Below are positions 33,765 to 43,819 of a stretch of DNA of 64,000 nt, one piece after another. The DNA is from Viola odorata. Taxonomy: Eukaryota; Streptophyta; Magnoliopsida; Malpighiales; Violaceae. Position numbers and translations under genes: made by a program. The notes below the pieces were generated by a model that worked only from the letters and a program-made list of their open reading frames with translations, was not told where the DNA came from and did not search any database. The stretch's first letter is position 1. Each line of letters starts with the position of its first letter. The stretch covers positions 38,573,656 through 38,637,655 of the forward strand of contig OY829539.1 in the NCBI GenBank assembly GCA_963691705.1. Reading direction: 5' to 3'.

Positions 33765-33780
33765 CAGTGTGGGGATTATT
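33765..33780 (+). promoter_or_regulatory. Polypurine-like plus-strand priming tract
   Basis: CAGTGTGGGGATTATT ends right at the TGATAG of the 3' LTR, the place where plus-strand DNA synthesis is primed. Similar tracts precede the other Athila 3' LTRs (1064-1078, 48383-48396, 49313-49326). Confidence 0.6.
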
Positions 33781-35323
33781 TGATAGGATGTTTTTATTCA
33801 CGATTTTCTCCCCATTTTCTCACCCATTTAAGGCATGATTCTGCTAATTTACCCTTGTTTTCACTACTATTGTAGATCTAGGCCTAAATAGGGAGTTTAT
33901 GCGAAAAGATACATTTTTTGAGTATTTTGTGTAGTTTTTGAGCTTCAAGACCAGAGTCGAGGTCCCGAGTCCAAAGCAGCGTTCAAGGTCCCGAATCGGA
34001 TTCTCCATTTGGGACCCCGAAGGGCGAAGAATGACGTTTCCACGTGTCCTCATGCCAGAGCTTCCATGGGCCTCCTCTGACACTGTTCCAGCAGTCTGCA
34101 CTGACCACCAAATACCTACCGCCCTAACCATTTCAGCCCTTGAGCCCAGTCCAGACCTGCCAAAGCTAGGAAAATCAGACAGCTTTATGCTTTTTCAGCT
34201 TTGTGCTTTAGGGAGCATGGATCCATTATAGTAGGCTTTCATTTAATGCATTTTGTCCCTAGTTTTAGGCTGAAGATATTTTGTGCTTGGAGCTCTAGTA
34301 TATAAGGAGCATCCAAGAGTAGTTTATGACATCTCTTAACATTCCTAATGACTTAGCATAATTTTAGAAAATCATTAGTTTTAGTTTTCTTAGACTTCTC
34401 TCTAGTTTATCTCTCTAGTTCTTGTTAGCTCAACTTCAACCTTGCCGCCGGGCTTCAAACGGATTTTAGTAACAAAGTTTTCATACCATATTCAATTACT
34501 TGTCATTTTAATTACATCTTTGCATGAAATAATTTGAGGCTTGATCAACTGATTATTATTTTGTGTGAATGCTGCCATTTGTGTGATGAATACGGAAGGA
34601 AAATTGCATAGAACAAGTAGGCATCTGTTTAGTCTTGACTGCGCTGAAGTGGTCTCCAATAGATAGGGTGGGTAGTTGATTAGAGCGAGGTCACGAGCCT
34701 GACAAACTGAGGGACTTTCAACTCTAGATATGTCTTTTCTTAGCTTCATGGGCAGTTTGAGTATGGCGCTCCCGCATTCGTGCCTGGAGGGATGGCGGAC
34801 TGTCAAGACTACCTCATATGTGCAAACGGGGGGTAGTTTCTCTTAAGAGAAAGGTAGGGGATATCCGAGGAATCTGGTCCCTATGTCATTTCTATGATGT
34901 CTTAAGTAGAATACCCTTGAGCTGATGACGATCGGGCCCCCGAATGCAACCCAAGAATGCCTTTGCTAAGAATCCTTCTTTGTCTGATTATTTGTGACTA
35001 TTTCATCTTTGTTTAATTATTTCTGAACTCAATTGCTGATTCGTTTTATTTTACCATTCGGGACCTCGAACGTGACATTCGAGACCCCGAATACTGCTTT
35101 CATAGATAGAAATTGTTAGCTCCCAAATCTATCTTGGCTAACTCGTTTAGCCAAGTAAACCCCCCTTGATTGTTACTCTTCATGCTTTTGTCCCGCGAAT
35201 TCATTCAAGACCTTAGATCAGTCTCTCACAATCCCTGTGTTCGACCTCGACTACCACTGTACATATTATCTCTTATGCACACAAGTTTTTGGGCATTATA
35301 AATCTCTATTTGACTGACGACCA
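33781..35323 (+). repeat. Athila A 3' LTR
   Basis: 1543 bp, TGATAGGATG to GACTGACGACCA. Matches the 5' LTR with scattered substitutions, lacks its 149-bp segment and its 50-bp local copy. TATA box at 34299-34306. Confidence 0.95.
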
Positions 35324-35328
35324 GGCTT
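35324..35328 (+). repeat. Target site duplication GGCTT, right
   Basis: Matches 22077-22081. Removing one copy with the element rejoins the RNase H reading of Tat A. Confidence 0.95.
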
Positions 35329-36906
35329 TGACAGAGAAGTTATTTCCTATTCTGAGCCCTGCTAGCAACGCTTCGTATTCAGCCGCATTGTTGGACAACG
35401 GTTGTAAAATTCTGATGGCGTATCGTATCTCTATACCATTTGGTCCGACTAGGAAAACACCCGCACTTGCTAACTCTTGATTTTTTGCTCCGTCTACATG
35501 AATAACCCATAAGTCCATATATGTTTCTAGGGACGAGAAGTATGAATCCTCTGGCTCCTCTTCCGACAGGTCCGTTAGCGCATCCTTTGTGAATGTGCAT
35601 TCCGCTATGAAGTCTGCTAATGCTTCGGCTTTAATAGCTGGTCTAGCTTTGTACTGTAGCCCGTACTATTCGAGTTCGATTGCCCAAATTAACATCCTTC
35701 CTGAGGACTCTAGTTTTCTAAAGATTTTTCTCAAAGGCTGATCGGTGAGTACTGTGATGGGGTGGGCTTGGAAGTACCGATCCATCTTCCACGTCGCCTG
35801 CACTAGGGCAAGCACTATCTTCTCAATGCGGTCGTATCGTAGCTCAGCGTCTTTCAATATGTGGCTGACAAAAAATACGGGGCGGTGTACATGCCCTTCA
35901 CTTCGTACGAGGACAACACTAACTACCTCGTCAGCTACGCCCAGGTATAAATATAACTCATCGCCGGATTCAGGCCTCGTTAGCACCAGATCAGATGAGA
36001 GGTAAGCTTTTAGCCCTGCGAATGCTTTCTCACATTCCTCCGTCCACCTGAAGGGGGCCTTGTTTTGAATGACCTTGAAAAAGGGTAAGTATTTCTCACC
36101 CTGCTTGGAGATGAACCGTCCTAACGCGATGACGCGCCCAGTGAGCTTCTGTATTTCTTTGACAGTCCGAGGAGGTATCATGTCTTGAATGGCTTTTATC
36201 TTCGAAGGGTTAGGCTGGATACCCTTCCGGCTAACCACATAGCCCAAGAATTTACCCGTTTGGAATTCGAATATACATTTTCGCGGATTCAATTTCATTT
36301 TGTACTTTTTTATCACATTGAAGACTTCTTCCAAGTCAGCCAGGTGGTCTTTAAAGCTTCGACTTTTGACCAGGATTTCGTCCACGTAGGCTTCTACATT
36401 TTTCCCAATTTGTAATTCAAAGACTTTATTCGCCATGCGCTGGAAAGTTACCCCGGCATTTTTCAGCCCAAACGGCATTGTAGTGTAGCAGTACGTGGCC
36501 TTAGGGGTGATGAAGGCGGTTTTCTCTTCGTCTTCCACGGCCATGGGAATTTGATGATACCCGAAGTTAGCATCTAGGGAGCTTAGGTAGGCATACCCAA
36601 CGATTTAATCGACAAACTAATCGATTCGGGGAGGGGGTAGCAATCCTTGGGGCAGCCATTATTCAAGTCGGTGAAGTCGATGCACATGCGCCAATCTCCA
36701 TTAGGCTTAGGGACTAACACAGGGTTAGCCAGCCAGGTCGGGTATTGGACTTCTCGGATGAACCCCGCGTCCGTAAGCTTTAATAGTTCCTTCTCGATAG
36801 CTGCTATCTTCTCTGGTGAGAAAACGGGCCGCCTTTGCTGAATAGGCTTGGCGTTAAGGTTAACGTTCAGCCGATGTTCCGCGACCTCTCGCGAAATTCC
36901 AGGCAT
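35329..36906 (-). pseudogene. Tat A pol, reverse transcriptase and RNase H
   Basis: Minus strand. 36906-36583 starts reverse transcriptase (TWLANPVLVPKPNGDWRMCI, FTDLNNGCPKDCYPLP). 36544-35666 holds the rest (DEEKTAFITPKATYCY, FGLKNAGVTFQRM, then RNase H with PVFFVSHILKDAELRYDRIEK). 35518-35329 begins the archaeal-type RNase H (DLWVIHVDGAKNQELASAG, NNAAEYEALLAGLRIG) and is cut by the Athila insertion. The active site reads YVDE (codon 36377-36379), not YVDD, so polymerase activity is lost. A frameshift near 36600 and a TAG at 35666-35668 also break it. Confidence 0.9.
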
Positions 36907-36970
36907 ATCCGCTGGTTTCCACGCGAATTCTCCTTTGTATTTTCTTAGCAGTCGAGCTAACTGTACTTTC

Positions 36971-38014
36971 TCACCATGTTCCGCGACCTCTCTTGGTTTC
37001 CACGCTAATCAAGAGATTCACTTCACTGTCCTCACCGATAGGTGTTGACATCATCTTATCCAGTGGCTGAGTGCGCCTTTCTTCTTTATCATCGAAGGGA
37101 TCATCCGCTACACATACGTAACGATCACAGCTCCTTTGAGTCATGAGCAAGTAGCATTCGGCAGCAAGCTTCTGGTCTCCTTTGATTGAAACCACTCCAT
37201 CCCATGAGGAGTATTTCATCCGCAGGTGTTTTTGTGACATCGCTGCCCCGTAGGGATTGAGGAACGGTCGCCCTAGTATGGCATTATAGGGCAGAGTCAA
37301 GTCTACGACCAGGAATAATAACTCTTCTGAGCGTTGGGATGTGTCCTCTCGGAAATATACTAGCAGTGACGTGATCCCTGTTACAGGGATCGGGACCCCA
37401 TCAACCCCAATAATTGGCCTTTTACAAGGCGTTAGCTCACCGTCAGGGCGCTTCATCAGGTTGTATGCTTCTAGCAAAAATAGATTTACCGCGCTCCCAT
37501 TATCGACAAGAGTTCTTCTTACTCCGTGACTGCCGATAATGGGTGTTACTACCAACGCATCGTTATGCGGGAAAACAATGTCTTTCTTGTCTTCTTCTGA
37601 AAAGGACAATACCATCCTGTCTAAAGCGCTTATCGCCTCGATTTTTACCTGTGCGTTTTCTCGTTTCTGTTTCTCCCCATGACCGGGTGTTTGTTGTATA
37701 GATTCATCAAAGTAGGGTGTCCCGCCCGCGATGATATTAATCATAGGCACCTGGTTGCTGTGAACAGTGAGCGTCTCCCTATTTTGCCCGAGAGGGATCG
37801 CGTTAGCTCCCGTGGCGTGAGAAGGTGTTTGATTATAGTCAGTTATCCCTTCAGCCGGGTTGTTCTTGGCCCCTTCTCTTGCCTTAGTGGCAAACTCTCT
37901 GAGATAGCCTTCTTCAACTAGGCGTTCGATGGCCAGTTTTAGCTCTCTGCACACATCCGTCGAATGTCCTTTGACTTTGTGGAACTTACAGAATGTGTTT
38001 TCTCTCCCTCCCAT
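36971..38014 (-). pseudogene. Tat A gag end and protease
   Basis: 347-codon open stretch. It opens with the zinc knuckle CKFHKVKGHSTDVC (CX2HX4HX4C), typical of the Tat lineage, then ERLVEEGYLREFATKAREG. The protease motif is TLVDNGSAVNLF, with Asn where many proteases have Thr or Ser, and the end is LPYNAILGRPFLNPYGA. Its frame is lost both upstream (near 38150) and downstream (near 36970), where the reverse transcriptase starts in another frame. The Tat B counterpart is in one frame with RT. Confidence 0.85.
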
Positions 38015-38155
38015 AATTACTCCTAGTTTCAGAGGACCTGGGTAACGGATGGGTAGATTTCACTGCTGGACTATTGCTAGGATTTCTGCTCTCGAGAGTA
38101 TGAGGGAAGGAAGGTCAGGGTCGTATATCCGGCCTTTTGGCGGATCCGCTTATTT

Positions 38156-39634
38156 TTAGGTAGGGGAACCTCCAGGTCTCCCTTTTGAAAAATTGCCTCT
38201 TTGCCGATTAGAGGCCTTGGCGGTGTACTCTTTCCACTGGCTATAATCATCGCTTGGTCGTGTATCAGGAGCGTTGCTAGGTGGGGCGTTAGAGGCCGGG
38301 TAGGGGTCTAACGGCATGTTCCACATCCGCTCTCTATTTTCCTCTTCTTCCATCCTTGCATAATTATGCGCTTTTAGTCTTAGTGTATCCAAGGTCAATG
38401 GTGGGTCCACTATTAATGTATCTCTCAATTTTCCATAACGGCAGTTACGCTTTAGGGCTTCCACTGCAAAATCGATAGTGACCCCTGGCGTCAAGGACAT
38501 TTCGAGATCAAATCGACCCAAAAATTCATTCAATGATTCCTGCAATTTTCGATGAATATCAAATAGCGCAGCCGCTGACTTCCTGATAGAGATTGCAGTA
38601 CTGAACCGACTCCTGAACTTATCTTCCAGCTGGGAGAAGTTATCAATAGATCCGGCTGGGAGTCCCTCGAACCAGAGGCGTGCCACTCCTGACAGTGTCA
38701 TAACGAAAATTTGGCATAGCGCGGCATCACTACGGGTTTGGAACTACACAAAGTCTTTCACCTTATTAAGGTGGGAAATAGGGTCTTTCGTGCCGTCATA
38801 TGATTCTGTGGGGAGTTTTATATGTCGATGGACCCTGTGATGCCTCACGCGATAAATGAATGGGTGACCAGCGTTACCGTCAGGGACTCCATGAGGTCGA
38901 TGCGGAGGAGGATTTTCGACATTATATCTTGGGTTCTGAGGGTCATATTCGTGATGCCTCCTAGAAGATCGGTTGTGGCTTCTCGGCGTTCGAGTCTGAC
39001 GCCTCCTGCTGCTTGATCTTTCGCTGTATCTAGGAGATTGTTCTCTGAACATCTCACCTCGCCTGTCATCCCAATGTTCTCTAGATTCATCATGCCGGCG
39101 ACCTTCTTCGGGGATAGGGATTTCTCTCCTATATTGCCCAAAAGGTTCAACATGTCCATGTGCGAATTGCAGGACATTCATGGGGGGCGATGACAAGGAT
39201 AAAGAAGACGAAAGCCCTCTGGATTGCCGCGGCGACAACGGTCGCTCATTGACAATAGACGGAGTAAAAACTATCTGGGAGGACACACCGGGTCCTGAGA
39301 CATGAGGCATAAACCTAGCAGCCAATTCTGTCAGTTGATCCAATTGGGCTTGGAGGGCCGCTATTGAGTTCACGAGAGGGTTGTCTGCATCACCTACCAC
39401 AGATCCCCTCGCTTGGGGGGCAAAATAGCTGGGTCCCGCTATCTGGGAAAAAGGGGAACAGATCTGGAATGCGGATGTTTCTATCACTTGTCTAAAGCGA
39501 GGATCTGATCCCCCTATGGTCATCTCTTGCATTGCAGTTGAAGTATCAGAAGTAGCGAAAGCAAAAAGTCATCGGCGAGTGGCGAACGGGATGCTGGAGG
39601 ATTGGGACAGCGCGGGATCTGAATCTGAAGCCAT
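38156..39634 (-). pseudogene. Tat A gag
   Basis: Starts at the ATG at 39632-39634 (MASDSDPAL), aligning with the Tat B gag start. Contains an N-terminal variable part, an Arg/Ser-rich stretch (RYSERSSSRRRQTRTPRSHN), then the gag core (KLPTESYDGTKDPISHLNKV, MTLSGVARLWFEGLPAGSI, FLGRFDLEMSLTPGVTIDFA). In-frame stops: TGA at 39569-39571, TAG at 38744-38746 and TAA at 38156-38158, all in one frame. The first two fit C-to-T changes. It ends before the zinc knuckle, which is in the next open piece. Confidence 0.85.
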
Positions 39635-39699
39635 AATCCTTCGAGCTTAGGGAAGAATGGAGCTTGGTTATTAAGGATGCTCACTTAATAGAACCAAAG

Positions 39700-39717
39700 C
39701 TCTCAACGAGAGCACCA
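39700..39717 (-). promoter_or_regulatory. Tat A primer binding site
   Basis: Minus strand TGGTGCTCTCGTTGAGAG, three bases from the LTR end. Tat B has TGGTGCTTTCATTGAGAG at 54229-54246. The matching tRNA cannot be named with confidence. Confidence 0.7.
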
Positions 39718-39720
39718 ATT

Positions 39721-40297
39721 TGATAAGAATTTATCTGCAGCCGAAGGGTGGAAGGTGGAAAGGGCTCCTCGGATTCAGCATCCACGGTGGTCCAATGTAC
39801 CTGCAAGACGCCGGAGGGGGTCTCCGGCGTAAACACTCCGATGCTTAAGTTAGTATGAGTGGTCAGAAGGGCAGAACTTGGGCCAGCTAATTCAGCTTAC
39901 CTTCCTCCTTTGTGGTGGAGGTATTTATAGGCAAAAATGGAGCATTTCTGAGTGATCTTAGTCACAAGGTGCTAATGTGCCCGTCAAAGGGGGTTAGGGT
40001 TCCCCGTTAATAGAGTGCGTTATCGTTGCGTTAGATATAGGTATGGGGGTAGGCGTTGCCTTACCTAGGTAACGCCTACGCTTCTTACAGAATGCCTGGT
40101 TGGGCCTGGGATGGGATAACACCCTGTGTCATGACGAAGTGACGTGTGGGACCCCCTCGTTGATGTCGACCATCCCAGCATCAGCCACATAGAGAGAGGT
40201 GATTGCCTCGATGCTGTCGTAGCAGAAGGAATAGCAGCTTTCCCCACCGCGGGGTACAAGATGAAAATGCCCTTGTTCGTTAGGTGTATTGTTATCA
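39721..40297 (-). repeat. Tat A 5' LTR
   Basis: 577 bp on minus, from TGATAACAATACACC to ..TTCTTATCA; the ends TGATAA/TTATCA are inverted repeats. It shares GGATGGTCGAC.TCA.CG.GGGGT and the GCCTATAAATACC promoter segment with the Tat B LTR (TATA box on minus at 39922-39929). Confidence 0.9.
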
Positions 40298-40822
40298 AAA
40301 CCTAAGAGGCCGCTGCCAAAAACTAAAATATGAGATTCTCCCCAAAAACCCTAAAACTAAAGGTTTATATAGTGTCCAGCCCACAAGAGGACAAAAATCC
40401 AGCTAAGGGGAGTACAAAAAGACAAATTCCAGCTAACGGGAAAGAGAGACAGCATATGGAGAGTGCTCCTTGGTCCAAAAGGGAATATTCTCAAAATGTG
40501 CCAGGAGGAATCTACATGGAATCCCGTACGGATCTTTGGAGATTCGTCTCTTTGGCTTTCGATTAGGAATGGATGCAGAGATATCACGGGCGAGGGACTG
40601 CTCACTGTTCTGGTTAGCATTCGAGGGCTCGACGACACTCTGATCTTCTAGGCCTTGAAGATTGAAATCCCAAGAATTCCTTCCGAAAATGCATGTTTTC
40701 GCTCATTTCCTCCTTTTGGCACTATTCTGCAATAAAGATGGAAATAGAGGTCATTTAGCAGAATCATGCCCACGAAAAGGCTAAAATAGAGGAGAAAATC
40801 ATGCCCAAGAAATACACTATCA
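40298..40822 (-). repeat. Athila LTR fragment (host of Tat A insertion)
   Basis: On minus this starts TGATAGTGTATTTC, then GGGCATGATTTTC..GGGCATGATTCTGCTAAATGACC, like an Athila LTR start, and runs into the Tat A LTR at 40297. Its continuation on the far side of Tat A is not recognised. The short ORFs here have no homology I know. Confidence 0.6.
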
Positions 40823-41395
40823 GCTAACTACCGAGAAGGGACGCAAAGCTTTAATTTTCAAGAGGTTTTTAAGGGCAAACTTGTCATAAAATGCCCATTT
40901 TTGTACCCTAGTATAAATAGTTCATTACATATACATTTACACAAAGCTTTGATGATGAATAATCGATTAAATTGAGTTTACTCCTTTATTCATCCGGGGC
41001 TCAAATTTGGTGCTTGCCTTGGTTTTGGATTGTCGTGGCTTGAGTCAAGTACAAAGACTAAGAATCCTCACTTGTGTAATCTGTTGTTACTTCCTTTGTG
41101 TGAGCATTTGAATTTGAATATTGAATGATTTGTGTTCTTGAACATTCTGTCCGTGTTCAAGCCGTTCATCAAGTGAGACTCAAGTTCAATCGTTCGTTTG
41201 TTTAATCCAACTTCTCATCTCTAACGCTTTCTCCAATCTGGGTATTTATCTTTGTATTTTCCACTGCGTCTCCATTGTAGTTTCCCCCATATTTGTTGTT
41301 GTTTTCTTGTGGTTTGTGTGTCATAAACTCTAGAGCCAGATCCTCTCTTTGTCTCGCACATTCGGCCTTTACATCAGAGGTCGGATCGCGTCATG
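40823..41395 (+). repeat. Chromovirus-like LTR fragment
   Basis: Contains TATA box TATAAATA at 40912-40919 in a T-rich setting and ends at a primer site shared with two other places in this region. The left end is not defined. No gene. Confidence 0.45.
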
Positions 41396-41407
41396 TGGTA
41401 GCGGAGC
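41396..41407 (+). promoter_or_regulatory. Primer binding site TGGTAGCGGAGC
   Basis: TGGTAGCGGAGC, preceded by GGATCGCGTCATG. Resembles the initiator-Met tRNA site TGGTATCAGAGC with two changes. The same word occurs at 43808 (+) and 46504-46515 (-). Confidence 0.55.
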
Positions 41408-42060
41408 ATTTGGCGCTCTGACTTTATTTTGTGTCACACTTAGGAATACCATCCATCCACAACACGGACAAGACAAAATCACTGACCGAGGTAGTCTGGT
41501 TCATTTTGGTGTTCTAAGTGTTCTTGAGTTGTTTCGAGTTTGCTGTATTTCTCTGTTTCCTATTCCATTTTGTGTGAGTCTTACCGCCCAAAAAAACCTT
41601 AAATTTTTCATTCTTAAACTTGAATCTGTGTGGAACAAATGTTGTTTTAAGTCGACCGTAATTTCGGTAAAATTTACATACTTTTTGACCACTAAGAAAA
41701 GTGTGCAGATTTTACCCGAGAAAAATAGTTATTGTGTTTGTGGACTATTTCTAGTGTTTTCATATAGGAATAGTCATTTCTTCCCTTTGTGAAAGTTATA
41801 GTTTTGTGTCTTATCAATGTCTCTGTAAAATTTTGTGAATTTTAGTCATCATTTTCTATATTTTCGAGTCAGTACATGAAAGTCTGTCAAGAACACTTTT
41901 TGTGTTCTTCATGTGTTCATCTTTGTTCTTGAGTCTTTTCTCATTTTGATCCATTTTTGTTTGAGTCTACCTCTTAAATATTGTTTCTCATTTGTTTAAT
42001 CTTTCATTTCATTGTCTTATTTCCCTCCCAAATGATTGACAAGCTAGTCACGCTACCCAA
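41408..42060 (+). other. Leader region after chromovirus-like LTR
   Basis: T-rich untranslated sequence with GTGTTCTT words. It matches the reversed fragment at 2956-3319. The 147-codon reading at 41349-41792 starts before the primer site and has no recognisable domain, so I do not call it a gene. Confidence 0.4.
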
Positions 42061-42473
42061 TCTCTTACACTTTCCTGAAAACCCGCAACCACCACTCTAC
42101 CCTAGTTGCACCTCTCCGTAGCAACTATCTCCTTGTGTTGGGTAGGCAACCGTCCTGGTGTAAGCATATCCTATCTCAATGACACGCTTCAAGGAACAAG
42201 CGCAACCCTCTCCGGTATCCTTCATTTGTCTGTCGGTCGCTTATGCGCCCCTTAGCTTGCTCAAGCGGCACCTTCATTAGCGCTAACTCCTTGTAATCAC
42301 CTAATCTTAAAATCTTATTCAAAGATAAAGGGGTTAACGACACCACAAGAATTAATCCATAAGTAAACTGATTGTAACTAAATATAAGGAACGAATCAAT
42401 TACGCTCTAAGCTAGTACATACTTACAAACCATAGGATTGTGGGTGGGCGAATCACCTTACGGCTCCAAAAGC
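42061..42473. other. Unassigned stretch
   Basis: No gene, repeat family or RNA recognised. Confidence 0.3.
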
Positions 42474-42968
42474 TCACTTCTCCACTTCTGTTTCTCTAAA
42501 GAATTGTGGGTGGGTGAATAAATTCTGCACCTTTGGCGCACTCAATGGTCGCCACAACTCTTGCTCTAAGTCGTTAAAGGACTTCTTCCAGTGCTTTCTA
42601 ACTCTATCCAAGGATAAATCATATAAACATAAAGCCCCTTCGAGCCACGAGTTAGTAAGACCAGTTGTATGAATGTGATCCAACACGGCATCACAATGTG
42701 ACCGTTGTTCCCTTGGCTTAGTCGACCTACTAAACTTTTTGCGCTTGCGCAAATACTCCTCAAATGTGTATGACTTCGCCACTGACTCTTGTATATAATC
42801 ATCACTGATTGAATTAAAATTATTAGGATTATCATAAAAATCAATGATGTTAATATACATAAGTAAATCAACTTGAAGGAAGGAAAGACGCATCAAACCG
42901 TGGCGGCTAGGGTTAACCGAACTAGGCTCCATTAGCGAGCAACTCTCCTTCCATCCTCTTGGCAGCAA
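42474..42968 (-). CDS. Unrecognised 164-codon ORF
   Basis: Open for 164 codons on minus (MLPRGWKESC start). The sequence is balanced, not low complexity, with an acidic middle and a basic RKRKKFSRSTKPREQ segment. I recognise no family. It lies in a cluster of chromovirus-like relics and could be a gag or untranslated fragment read by chance. An AATAATAGAAGAAGA-type short repeat follows at 43012-43045. Confidence 0.25.
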   Translation of the reverse strand: MLPRGWKESCSLMEPSSVNPSRHGLMRLSFLQVDLLMYINIIDFYDNPNNFNSISDDYIQESVAKSYTFEEYLRKRKKFSRSTKPREQRSHCDAVLDHIHTTGLTNSWLEGALCLYDLSLDRVRKHWKKSFNDLEQELWRPLSAPKVQNLFTHPQFFRETEVEK

Positions 42969-43000
42969 GGCATTAGGCTTCTTCTCTGGAATTAATTCCT

Positions 43001-43807
43001 TCTTTTTCTAAATGAGAGAAGAAATAATAGAAGAAGAAATAATAGTTTCCTTCGCGAAAACCAAGTTTGACATTTTTGGAAGCAGCTGGCGTGATCACGT
43101 TATCTGCTAGGCGTGATCATGCTATCGTGTGCTCAAATTGACAAAAACCTTCTATTTTGGGCGTGATCACGTTATCTGTTAGGCATGATCATGCTATCAT
43201 GTGCTCAGATTGGCAAAAACCTTCTGTTTTGGGAGTGATCACGTTATCTGCTAGGCGTGATCACGCTATCCCCTCATCAGAAATCTGAAACTATGTTTTA
43301 GACCTAATTTTGAAGCTCCTATAAATAGCTTCCTACTTCATTTTTTGCCTAAGTGTTTATTGTTGAGTTTGAGAGCACTCCTCCCTCTAAACACCAAGAA
43401 CTCAACTTGTGAGGATCAAGCCTTGGAGATCTCTTGATCCATTACAAATAAAACTCCTTTTTATCTCTATTCCTTTAATTTCATTTTGTATCGAATTGAA
43501 TGAATATTTTGGGAATATTTGATTGCTTGAATCTATTGGATTCCTATTAGAGGATGATTAATTACATGTTAGATTTATTTTTCTCTCATTGATTGATTGC
43601 TTCAAATTGAGTTTCAACCATAAATCATCCATCAATTTGTCAACAAATTTCATCATTTTTCCGCTGCACTTTTCTCCATCTTTCCAACTTCGATTCACCA
43701 TTTTCCTTGCGTTTCTTTACACGATTTTGGTCGGGTTTTGTTGGTTAACTCAAGCTAGATCTATTGACACAATACGACTTGATAAAAAGAGCTCGGATCG
43801 CATCAAG
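43001..43807 (+). repeat. Chromovirus-like LTR with internal 72-bp repeats
   Basis: Ends at the primer site at 43808 and has TATA box TATAAATA at 43320-43327. About 2.5 copies of a 72-bp repeat lie upstream of the TATA box. Left end approximate. No gene. Confidence 0.5.
43089..43270 (+). repeat. 72-bp tandem repeat with GTGATCAC palindromes
   Basis: Units start at 43089, 43161 and 43233 (third partial). Each has GTGATCACGTTATCTG and a second GTGATCA(T/C)GCTATC, so palindromic GTGATCAC-type sites recur six times. It sits 50 bp or more upstream of the TATA box, as enhancer repeats in LTRs often do. Confidence 0.85.
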
Positions 43808-43819
43808 TGGTAGCGGAGC
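43808..43819 (+). promoter_or_regulatory. Primer binding site TGGTAGCGGAGC
   Basis: Same word as at 41396, preceded by GGATCGCATCAAG. Confidence 0.55.

Larger units (their letters stand above)
32103..33780 (+). other. Athila A 3' untranslated region
   Basis: No supported gene. It contains AAGTGTGGGGA at 32229, 32821 and 32945, two GGTCCCGA words near 33150, a conserved block from about 33415 to 33625 shared with Athila D and F (GCATGTGTC, TACTCGG, the palindrome GTGTTTAAACAC near 33501), a hairpin at 33743-33760 and the priming tract before the 3' LTR. Confidence 0.7.
22082..35323 (+). mobile_element. Athila copy A, complete LTR retrotransposon
   Basis: 13.2 kb element with two LTRs, GGCTT duplications on both sides, a tRNA-Asp primer site, gag-pol in one frame (with stops), an intact ORF3 and a 3' untranslated region ending in a GTGTGGGGATTATT tract. 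The layout and ORF3 identify the Athila lineage. It sits inside the second RNase H coding region of Tat A, opposite in orientation, so it is younger than Tat A. Confidence 0.95.
15677..40297 (-). mobile_element. Tat copy A (Ty3/gypsy, Tat lineage), split by Athila A
   Basis: Minus-strand order from the right: LTR 39721-40297, primer site, gag, protease, reverse transcriptase, RNase H, archaeal-type RNase H (interrupted by Athila A at 22077-35328), integrase, tandem array, antisense gene. Without the insertion it spans roughly 11 kb. No 3' LTR is found at the left end, where another antisense-gene relic abuts, so the left limit is approximate. Multiple stops and changed catalytic residues show it cannot move on its own. 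Confidence 0.75.

Noticed and set aside
40298..40302. AAACC as a Tat A target duplication
   Set aside because: The other end of Tat A lacks its LTR, so no matching copy can be shown.
41349..41792. 147-codon ORF across the primer site
   Set aside because: Begins inside the LTR and crosses the primer site into the leader, so it cannot be an element gene; Phe/Ser/Leu-rich by composition.
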